NCBI GenBank assembly: GCA_014649155.1
Contig: BMSM01000026.1
Location: 29,465-93,464, forward strand
Length of the DNA stretch: 64,000 bases
Origin: Streptomyces griseoviridis
Lineage (GTDB): Bacteria; Actinomycetota; Actinomycetes; Streptomycetales; Streptomycetaceae
Reading direction: 5' to 3'
Positions within the stretch are counted from its first letter, which is position 1, and each line of letters begins with the position of its first letter. Position numbers and translations under genes: made by a program. The notes below the pieces were generated by a model that was not told the DNA's origin, made no database searches, and was given only the letters and a program-made list of their open reading frames with translations. Of this stretch, positions 40,482-49,071 are shown in pieces.

Positions 40482-41870
40482 ATGAAGGCACAGGACGGCA
40501 TGTACATCGACGGCGCCTGGCGACCCGCCCGGAGCCAGGAGACCATCGCGGTCGTGAACCCGGCCGACGAGCAGGTGATCGGCCGGGTCCCGGCCGGGGA
40601 CGCGCAGGACGTCGACAGCGCCGTGCGGGCAGCCCGCGCCGCCCTGCCGGGCTGGGCCGCCACCCCGCCCGCCGAGCGGGGCGCCCGGCTCGCCGCCCTC
40701 CGGGACGTCCTGGTGGCCCGCAAGGACGAGATCGCCGAGACGGTCACCGCGGAACTGGGCGCCCCGCTGAAGTTCTCCGAGGCCGTGCACGCCGGCGCGC
40801 CGATCGCCGTGGCCGGCTCCTACGCCGAGCTGGCGGCTACGTACGCCTTCGAGGAGAAGGTCGGCAACTCCACGGTGTACCTGGAGCCGGTCGGCGTGGT
40901 CGGCGCCATCACCCCCTGGAACTACCCGCTGCACCAGATCGTCGCCAAGGCCGCCCCGGCGCTCGCGGCGGGCTGCACGGTCGTGCTGAAGCCGGCCGAG
41001 GACACCCCGCTGGTCGCCCAGCTCTTCGCGGAGGCGGTGCACGAGGCCGGCGTCCCGGCCGGCGTCTTCAACCTGGTCACCGGGCTCGGCCCGGTCGCCG
41101 GGCAGGCCCTCGCCGAACACCCCGGCGTCGACCTGGTCTCCTTCACCGGCTCCACGGCCGTCGGCCGCCGGATCGGCGCGAGCGCCGGCGCCGCCGTCAA
41201 GCGGGTCGCCCTGGAACTGGGCGGCAAGTCCGCCAACGTGATCCTGCCCAGCGCCGACCTCGCCAAGGCGGTCAACGTCGGCGTCGCCAACGTGATGTCC
41301 AACTCCGGTCAGACGTGCAGCGCCTGGACCCGCATGCTGGTCCACCGCGACCGGTACGACGAGGCCGTCGAACTGGCCGCGGCCGCCGCCGCCAAGTACG
41401 GCGACCGGATCGGCCCGGTCGTCAACGACGGGCAGCGCCGGCGGGTGCGCGGCTACATCGAGAAGGGTGTCGCCGAGGGCGCCCGGCTGGTCGCCGGCGG
41501 CCCCGACGCCCCGCGCGCACCGGGCTACTACGTCCGGCCGACCGTCTTCGCCGACGTCACCGAGGACATGACCATCGCCCAGGAGGAGATCTTCGGCCCG
41601 GTCCTGACGATCCTGCGGTACGAGGACGAGGAGGACGCCCTGCGCATCGCCAACGGCACGGTCTACGGGCTGGCCGGCGCCGTCTGGGCCGGCGACGAGG
41701 CGGAGGCGGTCGCCTTCGCCCGCCGGATGGAGACCGGGCAGGTCGACATCAACGGCGGCCGGTTCAACCCGCTCGCCCCGTTCGGCGGGTACAAGCAGTC
41801 CGGCGTGGGCCGCGAACTCGGCACGCACGGCCTGGCCGAGTACCTGCAGACCAAGTCCCTTCAGTTCTAG
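40482..41870 (+). CDS. NAD(P)-dependent aldehyde dehydrogenase
   Basis: A 462-aa ALDH-superfamily enzyme. NPADEQVIGRVPAGD starts the fold; VVGAITPWNYPLHQIVAKAAPALAAG and VVLKPAEDTPL bind the cofactor; Glu245 in LELGGKS and Cys279 in SGQTCSA are the catalytic base and nucleophile. QEEIFGPVLTILRY and FGGYKQSGVGRELG are typical. Length is slightly short for the family but complete. GAAGGAA precedes ATG 40482. It is followed after 16 bases by an alcohol dehydrogenase gene, so together they would convert an alcohol to a carboxylic acid. A TetR operator lies 37 bases upstream. Confidence 0.93.
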   Translation: MKAQDGMYIDGAWRPARSQETIAVVNPADEQVIGRVPAGDAQDVDSAVRAARAALPGWAATPPAERGARLAALRDVLVARKDEIAETVTAELGAPLKFSEAVHAGAPIAVAGSYAELAATYAFEEKVGNSTVYLEPVGVVGAITPWNYPLHQIVAKAAPALAAGCTVVLKPAEDTPLVAQLFAEAVHEAGVPAGVFNLVTGLGPVAGQALAEHPGVDLVSFTGSTAVGRRIGASAGAAVKRVALELGGKSANVILPSADLAKAVNVGVANVMSNSGQTCSAWTRMLVHRDRYDEAVELAAAAAAKYGDRIGPVVNDGQRRRVRGYIEKGVAEGARLVAGGPDAPRAPGYYVRPTVFADVTEDMTIAQEEIFGPVLTILRYEDEEDALRIANGTVYGLAGAVWAGDEAEAVAFARRMETGQVDINGGRFNPLAPFGGYKQSGVGRELGTHGLAEYLQTKSLQF

Positions 41871-41886
41871 GAGAGTCGTAGTCGTC

Positions 41887-42972
41887 ATGGTTGTCCGCGC
41901 CGCCGTCGTACCCGCCATCGGCTCCCCGCTGGAGATCACCGGCATCGAGCTGCCCGACCCCGGTCCCGGCCAGGTCCGGGTCCGGCTCACCGCCGCCGGG
42001 GTCTGCCACTCCGACCTGTCCCTGTCCAACGGCACCATGCGGCTGCCGCTGCCCGCCGTCCTCGGCCACGAGGGCGCCGGCACGGTCCTCGCCGTCGGCG
42101 AAGGGGTCGAGGGCCTCGCCCCCGGCGCCCCCGTCGTCCTCAACTGGGCCCCGTCCTGCGGCGCCTGCCACCCCTGCTCGCTCGGCGAGGTCTGGCTCTG
42201 CGCCGACGCCCTGTCCGGCGCGGCCCGCACGCACGCCCGCCGCTCCGACGACGGCACCGGCCTGCACCCCGGTCTGAACGTCGCCGCGTTCGCCGAGGAG
42301 ACGGTCGTCGACGCCTCCTGCGTGCTGCCCGCCCCCGAGGGCATCCCGCTCACCGACGCCGCGCTGCTCGGCTGCGCCGTCCTCACCGGCTACGGCGCCG
42401 TCCACCACGCGGCCCGGGTCCGCGAGGGCGAGACGGTCGCCGTCTTCGGCGTCGGGGGTGTGGGCCTGGCCACCCTCCAGGCGGCCCGTATCGCCGGCGC
42501 CTCGAAGATCGTCGCCGTGGACGTGTCGCCCGAGAAGGAGGAACTCGCCCGCGCCGCCGGCGCCACCGACTACCTCCTCGCCTCCGACACCACCCCCCGC
42601 GAGATCCGCGCCCTCACCGGCCGGCAGGGCGTCGACGTGGCCATCGAGTGCGTGGGCCGCGCGACCACCATCCGCACCGCCTGGGAGTCCACCCGGCGTG
42701 GCGGCCGGACCACGGTCGTCGGCATCGGCGGCAAGGACCAGCAGGTCACCTTCAACGCCCTGGAGATCTTCCACTGGGGCCGCACCCTGTCCGGCTGCGT
42801 CTACGGCAACAGCGACCCCGCCCGCGACCTCCCGGTCATCGCCGACCACGTCCGGGCGGGCCGCCTGGACCTCGGCGCCCTGGTGACCGAGCGCATCGCC
42901 CTCGACGGCATCCCGGCCGCCTTCGAGAACATGCTGGCCGGCAAGGGCGGCCGGGCGCTGGTCGTCTTCTAG
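41887..42972 (+). CDS. Zinc-dependent alcohol dehydrogenase (class III/mycothiol-dependent type)
   Basis: A 361-aa medium-chain dehydrogenase. AAGVCHSDLSL and LGHEGAGTV give the catalytic zinc ligands; CGACHPCSLGEVWLC gives the structural zinc cysteines; VFGVGGVGLATLQAARIAGA is the NAD site. The pattern is that of class III and mycothiol-dependent alcohol/formaldehyde dehydrogenases. It follows the ALDH gene in the same operon. The ribosome site (GGAGAG) is about 12 bases from the ATG, which is far, so the start may be used with coupling. The natural substrate is unknown. Confidence 0.9.
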   Translation: MVVRAAVVPAIGSPLEITGIELPDPGPGQVRVRLTAAGVCHSDLSLSNGTMRLPLPAVLGHEGAGTVLAVGEGVEGLAPGAPVVLNWAPSCGACHPCSLGEVWLCADALSGAARTHARRSDDGTGLHPGLNVAAFAEETVVDASCVLPAPEGIPLTDAALLGCAVLTGYGAVHHAARVREGETVAVFGVGGVGLATLQAARIAGASKIVAVDVSPEKEELARAAGATDYLLASDTTPREIRALTGRQGVDVAIECVGRATTIRTAWESTRRGGRTTVVGIGGKDQQVTFNALEIFHWGRTLSGCVYGNSDPARDLPVIADHVRAGRLDLGALVTERIALDGIPAAFENMLAGKGGRALVVF

Positions 42973-43143
42973 GCCGTGTCCGTGACGTCCCTCCGTCCGC
43001 CCGGGGGCGGGTCACGCGGCGTCCGGTGGGTGCTCCCGCCGTGCCGGACGCGGGCCCTCGTACCGCGCGTACTCGGGACCGTGTCCGGTGCGGCGAGAGT
43101 GCGTGCCGGGCGTCACGGGAAGAGCGGGACTTCGCGGACACGG

Positions 43144-44097
43144 TCAGCGGCGCGCGGGGTGCTCGTGTGGCTCGGCGGGGGGAACGGCGGTGGTGTCCCG
43201 CGCCCGGGGCCGGGGCACCACCCGGGACCGGGACACCGCCACCCCCGCCAGGCACAGCGCCCCGCCCGCCAGCGTCAGCGCCCCCGGCACCTCGCCCAGC
43301 GCCGGCCATGACATCAGCACGACCAGCGCGGGCACCGCGTACGTCGTCGCCCCCATCCGCCCGGCGGTCGTACGGGCCAGCGCGTACGCCCATGTCGTGA
43401 AGGCCAGCGCGGTCGGGAAGACGCCCAGGCAGACCATGGTGAGCGTGGCGGACAGGGGCGCGCCGGCGGCCTCGTGCGCCAGCTGCCCGGCGAACGGCAG
43501 GCAGACCACCGCGCCGATCGCGCACCCCCACGTCGTCACCTGGAGGGCGCTCGCCCGGCCCAGGGCCGGCTTCTGGGCGACGACCCCGGCGGCGTACGCC
43601 ACGGCCGCCAGCAGGCACAGCACCACCCCGAGCGGCGAGGCGCCGCCCCCGCCCGACATGGACAGCCCCACGGTCACCGCCCCGGCGAACGACACCGCCA
43701 TCCCGGCCGGCAGCCGCGGCGGCATCACATCCCCGAGCAGGCGCGAGGCGAGCAGCGCCATCAGCAGCGGCCCGACGTTCACCACCAGCGCGGCGGTGCC
43801 CGCGTCGACCTCCCGCTCGCCCCAGTTCAGGGCGACCGTGTAGAAGCCGGACCAGAGCACGCCCGACAGCGCGATGCCCCGCCAGGCCGACCGCGGCGGC
43901 AGCCCCTCCCGCCGCACCAGGCAGATCAGCCCCAGCACCACCACCCCGGAGAGCAGCCGGCCGAGCGCCAGCGCGCCGGGGGAGTACACCTCGCCCGCGC
44001 TGCGGATGGCGACGAAGGCCGAGGCCCACAGGACGACGGTGACGGTGGCGGCACCGGCGGCGAGCAGCCCGGCACGGCGGGACACGGCGGGTTTCAT
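43144..44097 (-). CDS. EamA-family (DMT superfamily) transporter
   Basis: A 317-aa membrane protein with ten hydrophobic segments in two EamA repeats (VVLWASAFVAIRSAGE and the second copy from about 160). Such proteins export amino acids or other metabolites. It starts at ATG 44097, 28 bases after the stop of the ArsR-like regulator gene on the same strand, so the two probably form an operon and the regulator may respond to the exported compound. Confidence 0.87.
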   Translation of the reverse strand: MKPAVSRRAGLLAAGAATVTVVLWASAFVAIRSAGEVYSPGALALGRLLSGVVVLGLICLVRREGLPPRSAWRGIALSGVLWSGFYTVALNWGEREVDAGTAALVVNVGPLLMALLASRLLGDVMPPRLPAGMAVSFAGAVTVGLSMSGGGGASPLGVVLCLLAAVAYAAGVVAQKPALGRASALQVTTWGCAIGAVVCLPFAGQLAHEAAGAPLSATLTMVCLGVFPTALAFTTWAYALARTTAGRMGATTYAVPALVVLMSWPALGEVPGALTLAGGALCLAGVAVSRSRVVPRPRARDTTAVPPAEPHEHPARR

Positions 44098-44125
44098 CGG
44101 GCTCCGGAAAGGTGTTGTGGTGCGG

Positions 44126-44836
44126 TCAGCGCAGTGCCGCCGCGTCGATACCGAACAGCTCGGACAGCGCGCGGTCGCCCGCCGCCGTCACCTTCACCGC
44201 CCGTTCGCTGCCGATGCGCACGCACCAGCCCGCGTCCAGGGCGTGCCGGCACAGGGCCGCGCCCGCCACCCCGGCCAGGTGCGGCCGGCGCTCGGTCCAG
44301 TCCAGACAGCCGCGGGCCAGCGGACGGCGTCCGGTGCGGGCGAGCGGGATGCCATGGGCGTCGAACCAGGCCAGCCCCGGGTCGGTGAGCGCGAACCCGG
44401 TGTCCTGCCGCAGCAGGCCAAGCCCGGTCAGCGCGTCGGTCACCGCGATCCCGAGCCGCCCGGCGAGATGGTCGTAGCAGGTCCGCGCGCGGGCCATCGC
44501 CGACCCGGCGCCGGCGGCGGCCAGGGTGCGCGGACGCCGCGCCGCCCCGGGCGCGACCTGCGCGGCCAGGTCCTCCACGAGCTGGGCGACCCGGTCGTCG
44601 GCCAGCCGTACGTACCGGTGCCGCCCCTGCCGCTCCTCGGCCAGCAGACCGCCCGCGACCAGCTTGCCGAGGTGCTCGCTGGCCGTGGACGCGGCGACCC
44701 CCGCGTGCCGGGCCAGCTCCCCGGCGGTCCACGCCCGCCCGTCGAGCAGCGCCAGCAGGCAGGCCGCCCGCGTCTCGTCGGCGAACAGCCCGGCCAGCCG
44801 CGCCAGCCCGGCCGCACCGGGGTCCTTGGTGGTCAT
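44126..44836 (-). CDS. ArsR-like winged-helix transcriptional regulator
   Basis: A 236-aa regulator. The N-terminal winged helix reads GLFADETRAACLLALLDGRA, then LARHAGVAASTASEHLGKLV and GRHRYVRLAD; a 140-residue C-terminal domain of unknown ligand follows. No metal-binding cysteine pair of metalloregulators is seen, so it is the metal-independent kind. ATG 44836 begins MTTKDPGAAG. It lies upstream of and co-directional with the EamA exporter and divergent from the RsbQ-like gene. Confidence 0.83.
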   Translation of the reverse strand: MTTKDPGAAGLARLAGLFADETRAACLLALLDGRAWTAGELARHAGVAASTASEHLGKLVAGGLLAEERQGRHRYVRLADDRVAQLVEDLAAQVAPGAARRPRTLAAAGAGSAMARARTCYDHLAGRLGIAVTDALTGLGLLRQDTGFALTDPGLAWFDAHGIPLARTGRRPLARGCLDWTERRPHLAGVAGAALCRHALDAGWCVRIGSERAVKVTAAGDRALSELFGIDAAALR

Positions 44837-45004
44837 GCGTCCCAGGATGCGGCACGGACCGTTCGGCGGGCACCGAAGGGTCCGGGGGACGGCACGCCCG
44901 GGACCGAGAGGGGAAAATGGAACAAAACGGCACGATGTCCTCTTGACGGGAAGAAGCTCAGGAAACCCGGACCGAGGTCCCGGACAGGAAGCGTGACGGC
45001 GGAC

Positions 45005-45877
45005 ATGGACGTACGACAGGACACGGCGGACACGGCGGACACGGCGGACACGGCGCACGACGTGCGGCACCGGAACAACGTCACGGTGACCGGCGACCCC
45101 GACGGCCCGGTGGTGGTCCTGGCCCACGGCTTCGGCTGCGACCAGCAGATGTGGCGGCTGGTGGTGCCCCGGCTGGCCGAGCGGCACCGGGTGGTCCTGT
45201 TCGACTACGTCGGCTCCGGCCGGTCCGACCCGGCGGCCTGGGACGCGGACCGGTACGCCTCGCTGGAGGGCTACGCCCAGGACGTGGTCGACGTGCTGCG
45301 CGAGCTGGACCTGGAGCGGGTGACCTTCGTCGGGCACTCGGTGAGCGCGATGGCCGGCGTCCTGGCCGCCCGCATGGCCCCGGACCGCATCGCGGCCCTG
45401 GCCCTGGTCACCCCGTCCCCGCGCTACCTCGACGACGACGGATACCGCGGCGGCTTCACCCAGGAGGACATCCGGGAACTGCTCGCCTCGCTGGAGTCGA
45501 ACTACCTCGGCTGGTCCTCCGTGATGGCCCCGGTCGTCATGGGCAACCCCGACCGCCCGGAGCTGGGGCAGGAGTTGACCGACAGCTTCTGCGCCACCGA
45601 CCCGGCGATGGCCCGGGTCTTCGCCCGCACGACGTTCCTCTCCGACAACCGCGGGGACCTGGCCGGTGTGAAGGTGCCGACCCTGATCCTGGAGTGCGCC
45701 GAGGACGCCCTCGCCCCCCGGGGCGTCGGCGCCTTCGTGCACGCCCGCGTCCCCGGCTCCCGCCTGGTCACCCTGGACGCCACCGGCCACTGCCCGCAGC
45801 TCAGCGCCCCCGAGGCCACGGCCGACGCCCTGCTCGACTTCCTGGACCGCGCCCGTGACGCCCGCCCCGGGACCTGA
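45005..45877 (+). CDS. Alpha/beta hydrolase, RsbQ-like
   Basis: A 290-aa hydrolase. After a repetitive N-terminus (TADTADTADTA) the fold reads VVVLAHGFGCDQQMW, VLFDYVGSGRSD, FVGHSVSAMAGVLAA (Ser112), LECAEDALAP (Asp) and DATGHCPQLS (His). GHSVSAM and the GFGCDQ oxyanion loop are close to Bacillus RsbQ, which makes a small signal that activates the RsbP phosphatase in energy stress. The next gene, overlapping by 23 bases, is a PAS-PP2C phosphatase of the RsbP type, which makes the assignment strong. A GTG at 44993 is an alternative start. Confidence 0.88.
   Translation: MDVRQDTADTADTADTAHDVRHRNNVTVTGDPDGPVVVLAHGFGCDQQMWRLVVPRLAERHRVVLFDYVGSGRSDPAAWDADRYASLEGYAQDVVDVLRELDLERVTFVGHSVSAMAGVLAARMAPDRIAALALVTPSPRYLDDDGYRGGFTQEDIRELLASLESNYLGWSSVMAPVVMGNPDRPELGQELTDSFCATDPAMARVFARTTFLSDNRGDLAGVKVPTLILECAEDALAPRGVGAFVHARVPGSRLVTLDATGHCPQLSAPEATADALLDFLDRARDARPGT
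45020..45055. repeat. Four tandem 9-base repeats in the RsbQ-like gene
   Basis: GACACGGCG occurs four times in a row, encoding the Asp-Thr-Ala repeats in the N-terminal tail. The unit is a multiple of three, so slippage would alter the tail length but not the frame. Confidence 0.9.
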
Positions 45878-47159
45878 CCGGGAACCGGCGCCCGCACCCG
45901 GCCCCTGCGCGGACAGCGCCGAGGAACTCTACGAGACCGCCCCCTGCGGATTCCTCTCCACGGCCATGGACGGCACCATCACCAAGATCAACGGGACGCT
46001 GCTGCGCTGGCTCGGCCGGGACCGGGCCGGCACGGTGGGCCGGGCCCGCTTCAGCGACCTGCTCACCACGGGCGGCCGGCTCTACCACGAGACCCACTTC
46101 GCCCCGCTGCTGAGCATGCGCGGCGAGATCGGCGGCATCGCCCTGCAGATGCGCACCGCGACCGGCGACCGCCTGCCCGTGCTGGTCTCCGCCGCCGTCA
46201 GGTACGCCGCCGACGGCGCACCCGCGCTGGTCCACTTCACCGTCTTCGACGCCGCCGACCGGCGCACCTACGAGGAGGAGCTGCTGCGCCGCAGGGCCGC
46301 CGCCGACGAGGCCCGCGACCTGGCCGAGGCGGCGCTGCGGGAGGCGGAGGAGGCCCGCGCCCGCTCCGAGGCCGACCGCAGCCGGCTGACCGACGCCCTC
46401 GCCGTGCTCCAGCAGGCCCTGCTCCCCGCCGAACTGCCCACCGTGCCCGGCCTGGACGTCGCCTCGTACTACTACACGGCCTCGCCCGACCGGCTCGGCG
46501 GCGACTTCTACGACCTGTTCGCCCTGGACGCCCGCCGCTGGGCGTTCTTCCTCGGCGACGTCACCGGCAAGGGCCCGAGGGCCGCCGCCGTCACCTCGCT
46601 GACCCGCTACACGCTGCGCGCGGCCGTCTTCCAGGAGTCCGACCCGGCCGGCGCCCTGACCACCCTCAACGCCGTCCTGTACGACCGCTACGGCGCCGAC
46701 GCCGACCCCCGCCACTGCACGGCGGTCGTCGGCGTCGTCGAACCCGACCCGGAGCGGGGGCGCGCCACGGTCCGCCTCGCCTCCGGCGGCCACCCGCCGC
46801 CCCTGCTGCTGCGCGCGGCTGAGCCGGTCGGCACGGCGGACCGGGCGGAGTGCGTGCTCATGCCCGGCGGCATGCTGGCCGGCGCCCTGCCCGACGCCTC
46901 CTTCACCCCGGCCACCGCCACCCTGGGCCCCGGCGACACCCTGCTCCTCTACACCGACGGCCTCACCGAGGCCCGCCTCGGCCCCGGCCGCACCGACCTG
47001 TACGGCGAGGAGCGCCTCCGGGACTTCCTCGCGCGGCAGACCTCCACGGCACCCGAGGACCTGGTCGCCGCCGTCGCCGCCCTGCTGGAGAAGCTCGGTG
47101 GCGGCGTGGACGACGACACCGCCCTGCTCGCCCTGGGCCCCCCGCTCAGTCCTGAGTGA
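45855..47159 (+). CDS. PAS-PP2C serine phosphatase, RsbP-like
   Basis: A 434-aa phosphatase. A PAS domain (about 22-140: YETAPCGFLSTAMDGTITKIN, HETHFAPLLSMRGEI) is linked by a coiled coil (about 145-185, Ala/Glu/Arg-rich) to a PP2C/SpoIIE domain with GGDFYDLF, GDVTGKG, LYTDGLTEA and VDDDTALLAL. The order PAS-coiled coil-PP2C is that of RsbP, and the overlapping upstream gene is RsbQ-like, so together they should sense metabolic state and dephosphorylate a STAS anti-sigma antagonist. That antagonist is not encoded next to them. GTG 45855 is the only sensible start. Confidence 0.9.
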   Translation: MTPAPGPDREPAPAPGPCADSAEELYETAPCGFLSTAMDGTITKINGTLLRWLGRDRAGTVGRARFSDLLTTGGRLYHETHFAPLLSMRGEIGGIALQMRTATGDRLPVLVSAAVRYAADGAPALVHFTVFDAADRRTYEEELLRRRAAADEARDLAEAALREAEEARARSEADRSRLTDALAVLQQALLPAELPTVPGLDVASYYYTASPDRLGGDFYDLFALDARRWAFFLGDVTGKGPRAAAVTSLTRYTLRAAVFQESDPAGALTTLNAVLYDRYGADADPRHCTAVVGVVEPDPERGRATVRLASGGHPPPLLLRAAEPVGTADRAECVLMPGGMLAGALPDASFTPATATLGPGDTLLLYTDGLTEARLGPGRTDLYGEERLRDFLARQTSTAPEDLVAAVAALLEKLGGGVDDDTALLALGPPLSPE

Positions 47160-47784
47160 CCTGCTCGTACTGCTGGGCCAGCCCGTCCAGCAGGGCCGCG
47201 AGGCCCGTCTCGAAGGCCCGCTCGTCGATCTTCTCCTGCTGCTCGGCCAGCCGGTGGGCCTGCTGGAGGTGGGGGTAGTCGGCGGGGTCGTAGGCGCCGG
47301 GCTCGGCGGGAAAGCCGCCGGCGAAGGAGCCGAGCGCGGAGCCCATGACGAAGAACCGCATCAGCGCGCCGATCGAGGTGGCCTGGGCCGGCGGCCAGCC
47401 CGCCTCGACCATCGCGCCGTAGACGGCGTCCGCCAGGCGCAGGGCGGCCGGACGGCGGCCGGGGCCGTGGGCCAGGACCGGGACGATGTTGGGGTGGTCG
47501 CGCAGGGCCGCCCGGTAGGAGACGGCCCAGTCGTGCAGGGCGGTCCGCCAGGGCCGGCCGTCCTCGAACATCGACAGGTCGACCTGGCCGCTCACCGAGT
47601 CGGCGACCGCCTCCAGGATCTCGTCCTTGGTGCGGAAGTGGTTGTAGAGGGAGGGGCCGCTGACGCCCAGCTCGGCCGCGAGCCGGCGGGTGGAGACGGC
47701 GGCGAGGCCCTCCGCGTCCACCAGCGCGCGGGCCGCCGCGACGATCCGGTCGGTGCTGAGCAGGGGCTTGCGCGGTCGGGCCAT
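47146..47784 (-). CDS. TetR-family regulator (leaderless)
   Basis: A 212-aa TetR protein: MARPRKPLLSTDRIVAAARA, LGVSGPSLYNHFRTKDEI, and a TetR_C domain. ATG 47784 has no ribosome site, but TACTAT (minus strand 47797-47792) is a good -10 that puts transcription start at the ATG. The 19-base palindrome at 47811-47829 lies between this gene and the divergent acyl-CoA dehydrogenase. Its 3' end overlaps the convergent phosphatase gene by 14 bases. Proposed role: repressor of the dehydrogenase and, through the matching site at 40427, of the ALDH/ADH pair. Confidence 0.87.
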   Translation of the reverse strand: MARPRKPLLSTDRIVAAARALVDAEGLAAVSTRRLAAELGVSGPSLYNHFRTKDEILEAVADSVSGQVDLSMFEDGRPWRTALHDWAVSYRAALRDHPNIVPVLAHGPGRRPAALRLADAVYGAMVEAGWPPAQATSIGALMRFFVMGSALGSFAGGFPAEPGAYDPADYPHLQQAHRLAEQQEKIDERAFETGLAALLDGLAQQYEQVTQD

Positions 47785-47810
47785 GGCGCACATAGTAGGG
47801 CTGCGACAAG

Positions 47811-47829
47811 AAACTAGCAGTGCTAATTT
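47811..47829. promoter_or_regulatory. 19-base palindromic TetR operator in the acyl-CoA dehydrogenase promoter
   Basis: AAACTAGCAGTGCTAATTT, 8 of 9 pairs about a central G. A TATAAC or TTATAA -10 for the dehydrogenase overlaps its right end, so a bound repressor would cover the promoter. Same architecture as 40427-40445. Confidence 0.75.
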
Positions 47830-47858
47830 ATAACTGTGGACCTGTGAGGTGGCGCGGC

Positions 47859-49010
47859 ATGAACCTGGAGCTCGGCGAGGAACAGACCGCCGTCCGGCAA
47901 CTGGCCCGGGACTTCGTCGACCGCGAGATCGCTCCGCACGTGGTGGCCTGGGACCGCGCCGAGGAGGTCGACCGGGGCATCGTCAAGAAGCTCGGCGAGG
48001 TCGGCTTCCTCGGCCTGACGATCGACGAGGAGTACGGCGGCTCCGGCGGCGACCACCTCGCGTACTGCCTGGTCACCGAGGAGCTGGGGCGCGGTGACTC
48101 CTCCGTGCGCGGCATCGTCTCCGTCTCCCTCGGCCTGGTCGCCAAGACCATCGCCGCCTGGGGCGACGAGGAGCAGAAGCGCCGCTGGCTGCCCGGTCTG
48201 ACCTCCGGCGCGTACGTCGGCTGCTTCGGCCTCACCGAGCCCGGCACGGGCTCGGACGCCGGGAACCTCTCCACCCGCGCGGTCCGCGACGGCGACGACT
48301 ACGTGATCAACGGCACCAAGATGTTCATCACCAACGGAACCTGGGCCGACGTCGTCCTGCTCTTCGCCCGCTCCACCGACGCCCCCGGTCACAAGGGCGT
48401 CTCCGCCTTCCTGGTCCCCGCCGACACGCCGGGCCTGTCCCGCCGTACCGTCCACGGCAAGCTCGGGCTGCGCGGCCAGGCCACCGCCGAACTGGTCCTG
48501 GAGGACGTCCGTGTCCCCGCCTCCGCGATGCTCGCCCCCGAGGGCAAGGGCTTCTCGGTCGCCATGTCGGCCCTCGCCAAGGGCCGGATGTCGGTCGCGG
48601 CCGGCTGTGTCGGCATAGCCCAGGCCGCGCTGGACGCGGCCGTGAGGTACGCGGGCGAGCGGGAGCAGTTCGGCAAGTCCATCGCCCACCACCAGCTCGT
48701 CCAGGAACTGCTCAGCGACATCGCCGTCGACGTGGACGCCGCCCGGCTGCTGACCTGGCGGGTCGCCGACCTGATCGACCGCGGGCAGCCCTTCGCCACC
48801 GAGTCCTCCAAGGCCAAGCTGTTCGCCTCCGAGGCCGCCGTGCGCGCCGCCAACAACGCCCTCCAGGTCTTCGGCGGCTACGGCTACATCGACGAGTACC
48901 CGGCGGGCAAGCTGCTGCGCGACGCCCGCGTGATGACCCTCTACGAGGGCACCAGCCAGATCCAGAAGCTGGTCATCGGGCGCGCGCTGACGGGCGTATC
49001 GGCGTTCTGA
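47859..49010 (+). CDS. Acyl-CoA dehydrogenase
   Basis: A 383-aa FAD enzyme. CFGLTEPGTGSDAGN and MFITNGTWADVVLLFA bind FAD and substrate; YAGEREQFGKSI and QVFGGYGYIDEYP are family signatures; LYEGTSQIQ carries the catalytic Glu of short/medium-chain types. ATG 47859 follows GAGGTGG. It oxidises acyl-CoA to enoyl-CoA; chain specificity cannot be read here. Controlled, by inference, by the divergent TetR protein. Confidence 0.93.
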   Translation: MNLELGEEQTAVRQLARDFVDREIAPHVVAWDRAEEVDRGIVKKLGEVGFLGLTIDEEYGGSGGDHLAYCLVTEELGRGDSSVRGIVSVSLGLVAKTIAAWGDEEQKRRWLPGLTSGAYVGCFGLTEPGTGSDAGNLSTRAVRDGDDYVINGTKMFITNGTWADVVLLFARSTDAPGHKGVSAFLVPADTPGLSRRTVHGKLGLRGQATAELVLEDVRVPASAMLAPEGKGFSVAMSALAKGRMSVAAGCVGIAQAALDAAVRYAGEREQFGKSIAHHQLVQELLSDIAVDVDAARLLTWRVADLIDRGQPFATESSKAKLFASEAAVRAANNALQVFGGYGYIDEYPAGKLLRDARVMTLYEGTSQIQKLVIGRALTGVSAF

Positions 49011-49029
49011 GTACCCGAGCTGAGTACAC

Positions 49030-49059
49030 CGGCGGATGCGGCCGCGGCCGCATCCGCCG
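49030..49059. terminator. Perfect 30-base palindrome (terminator, possibly leader structure)
   Basis: Two 15-base arms (CGGCGGATGCGGCCG and its complement) with no loop spacer, 19 bases after the acyl-CoA dehydrogenase stop and only 12 bases before the YiaA/B-type ATG. Most likely a terminator, but its position would also put it at the 5' edge of the next gene. Confidence 0.7.
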
Positions 49060-49071
49060 ACCCTTGTCCCC

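Noticed and set aside
39744..42386. An 880-codon minus-strand frame opposite ALDH/ADH
   Set aside because: The plus strand has intact catalytic motifs (LELGGKS, SGQTC, zinc ligands); the minus frame has none.
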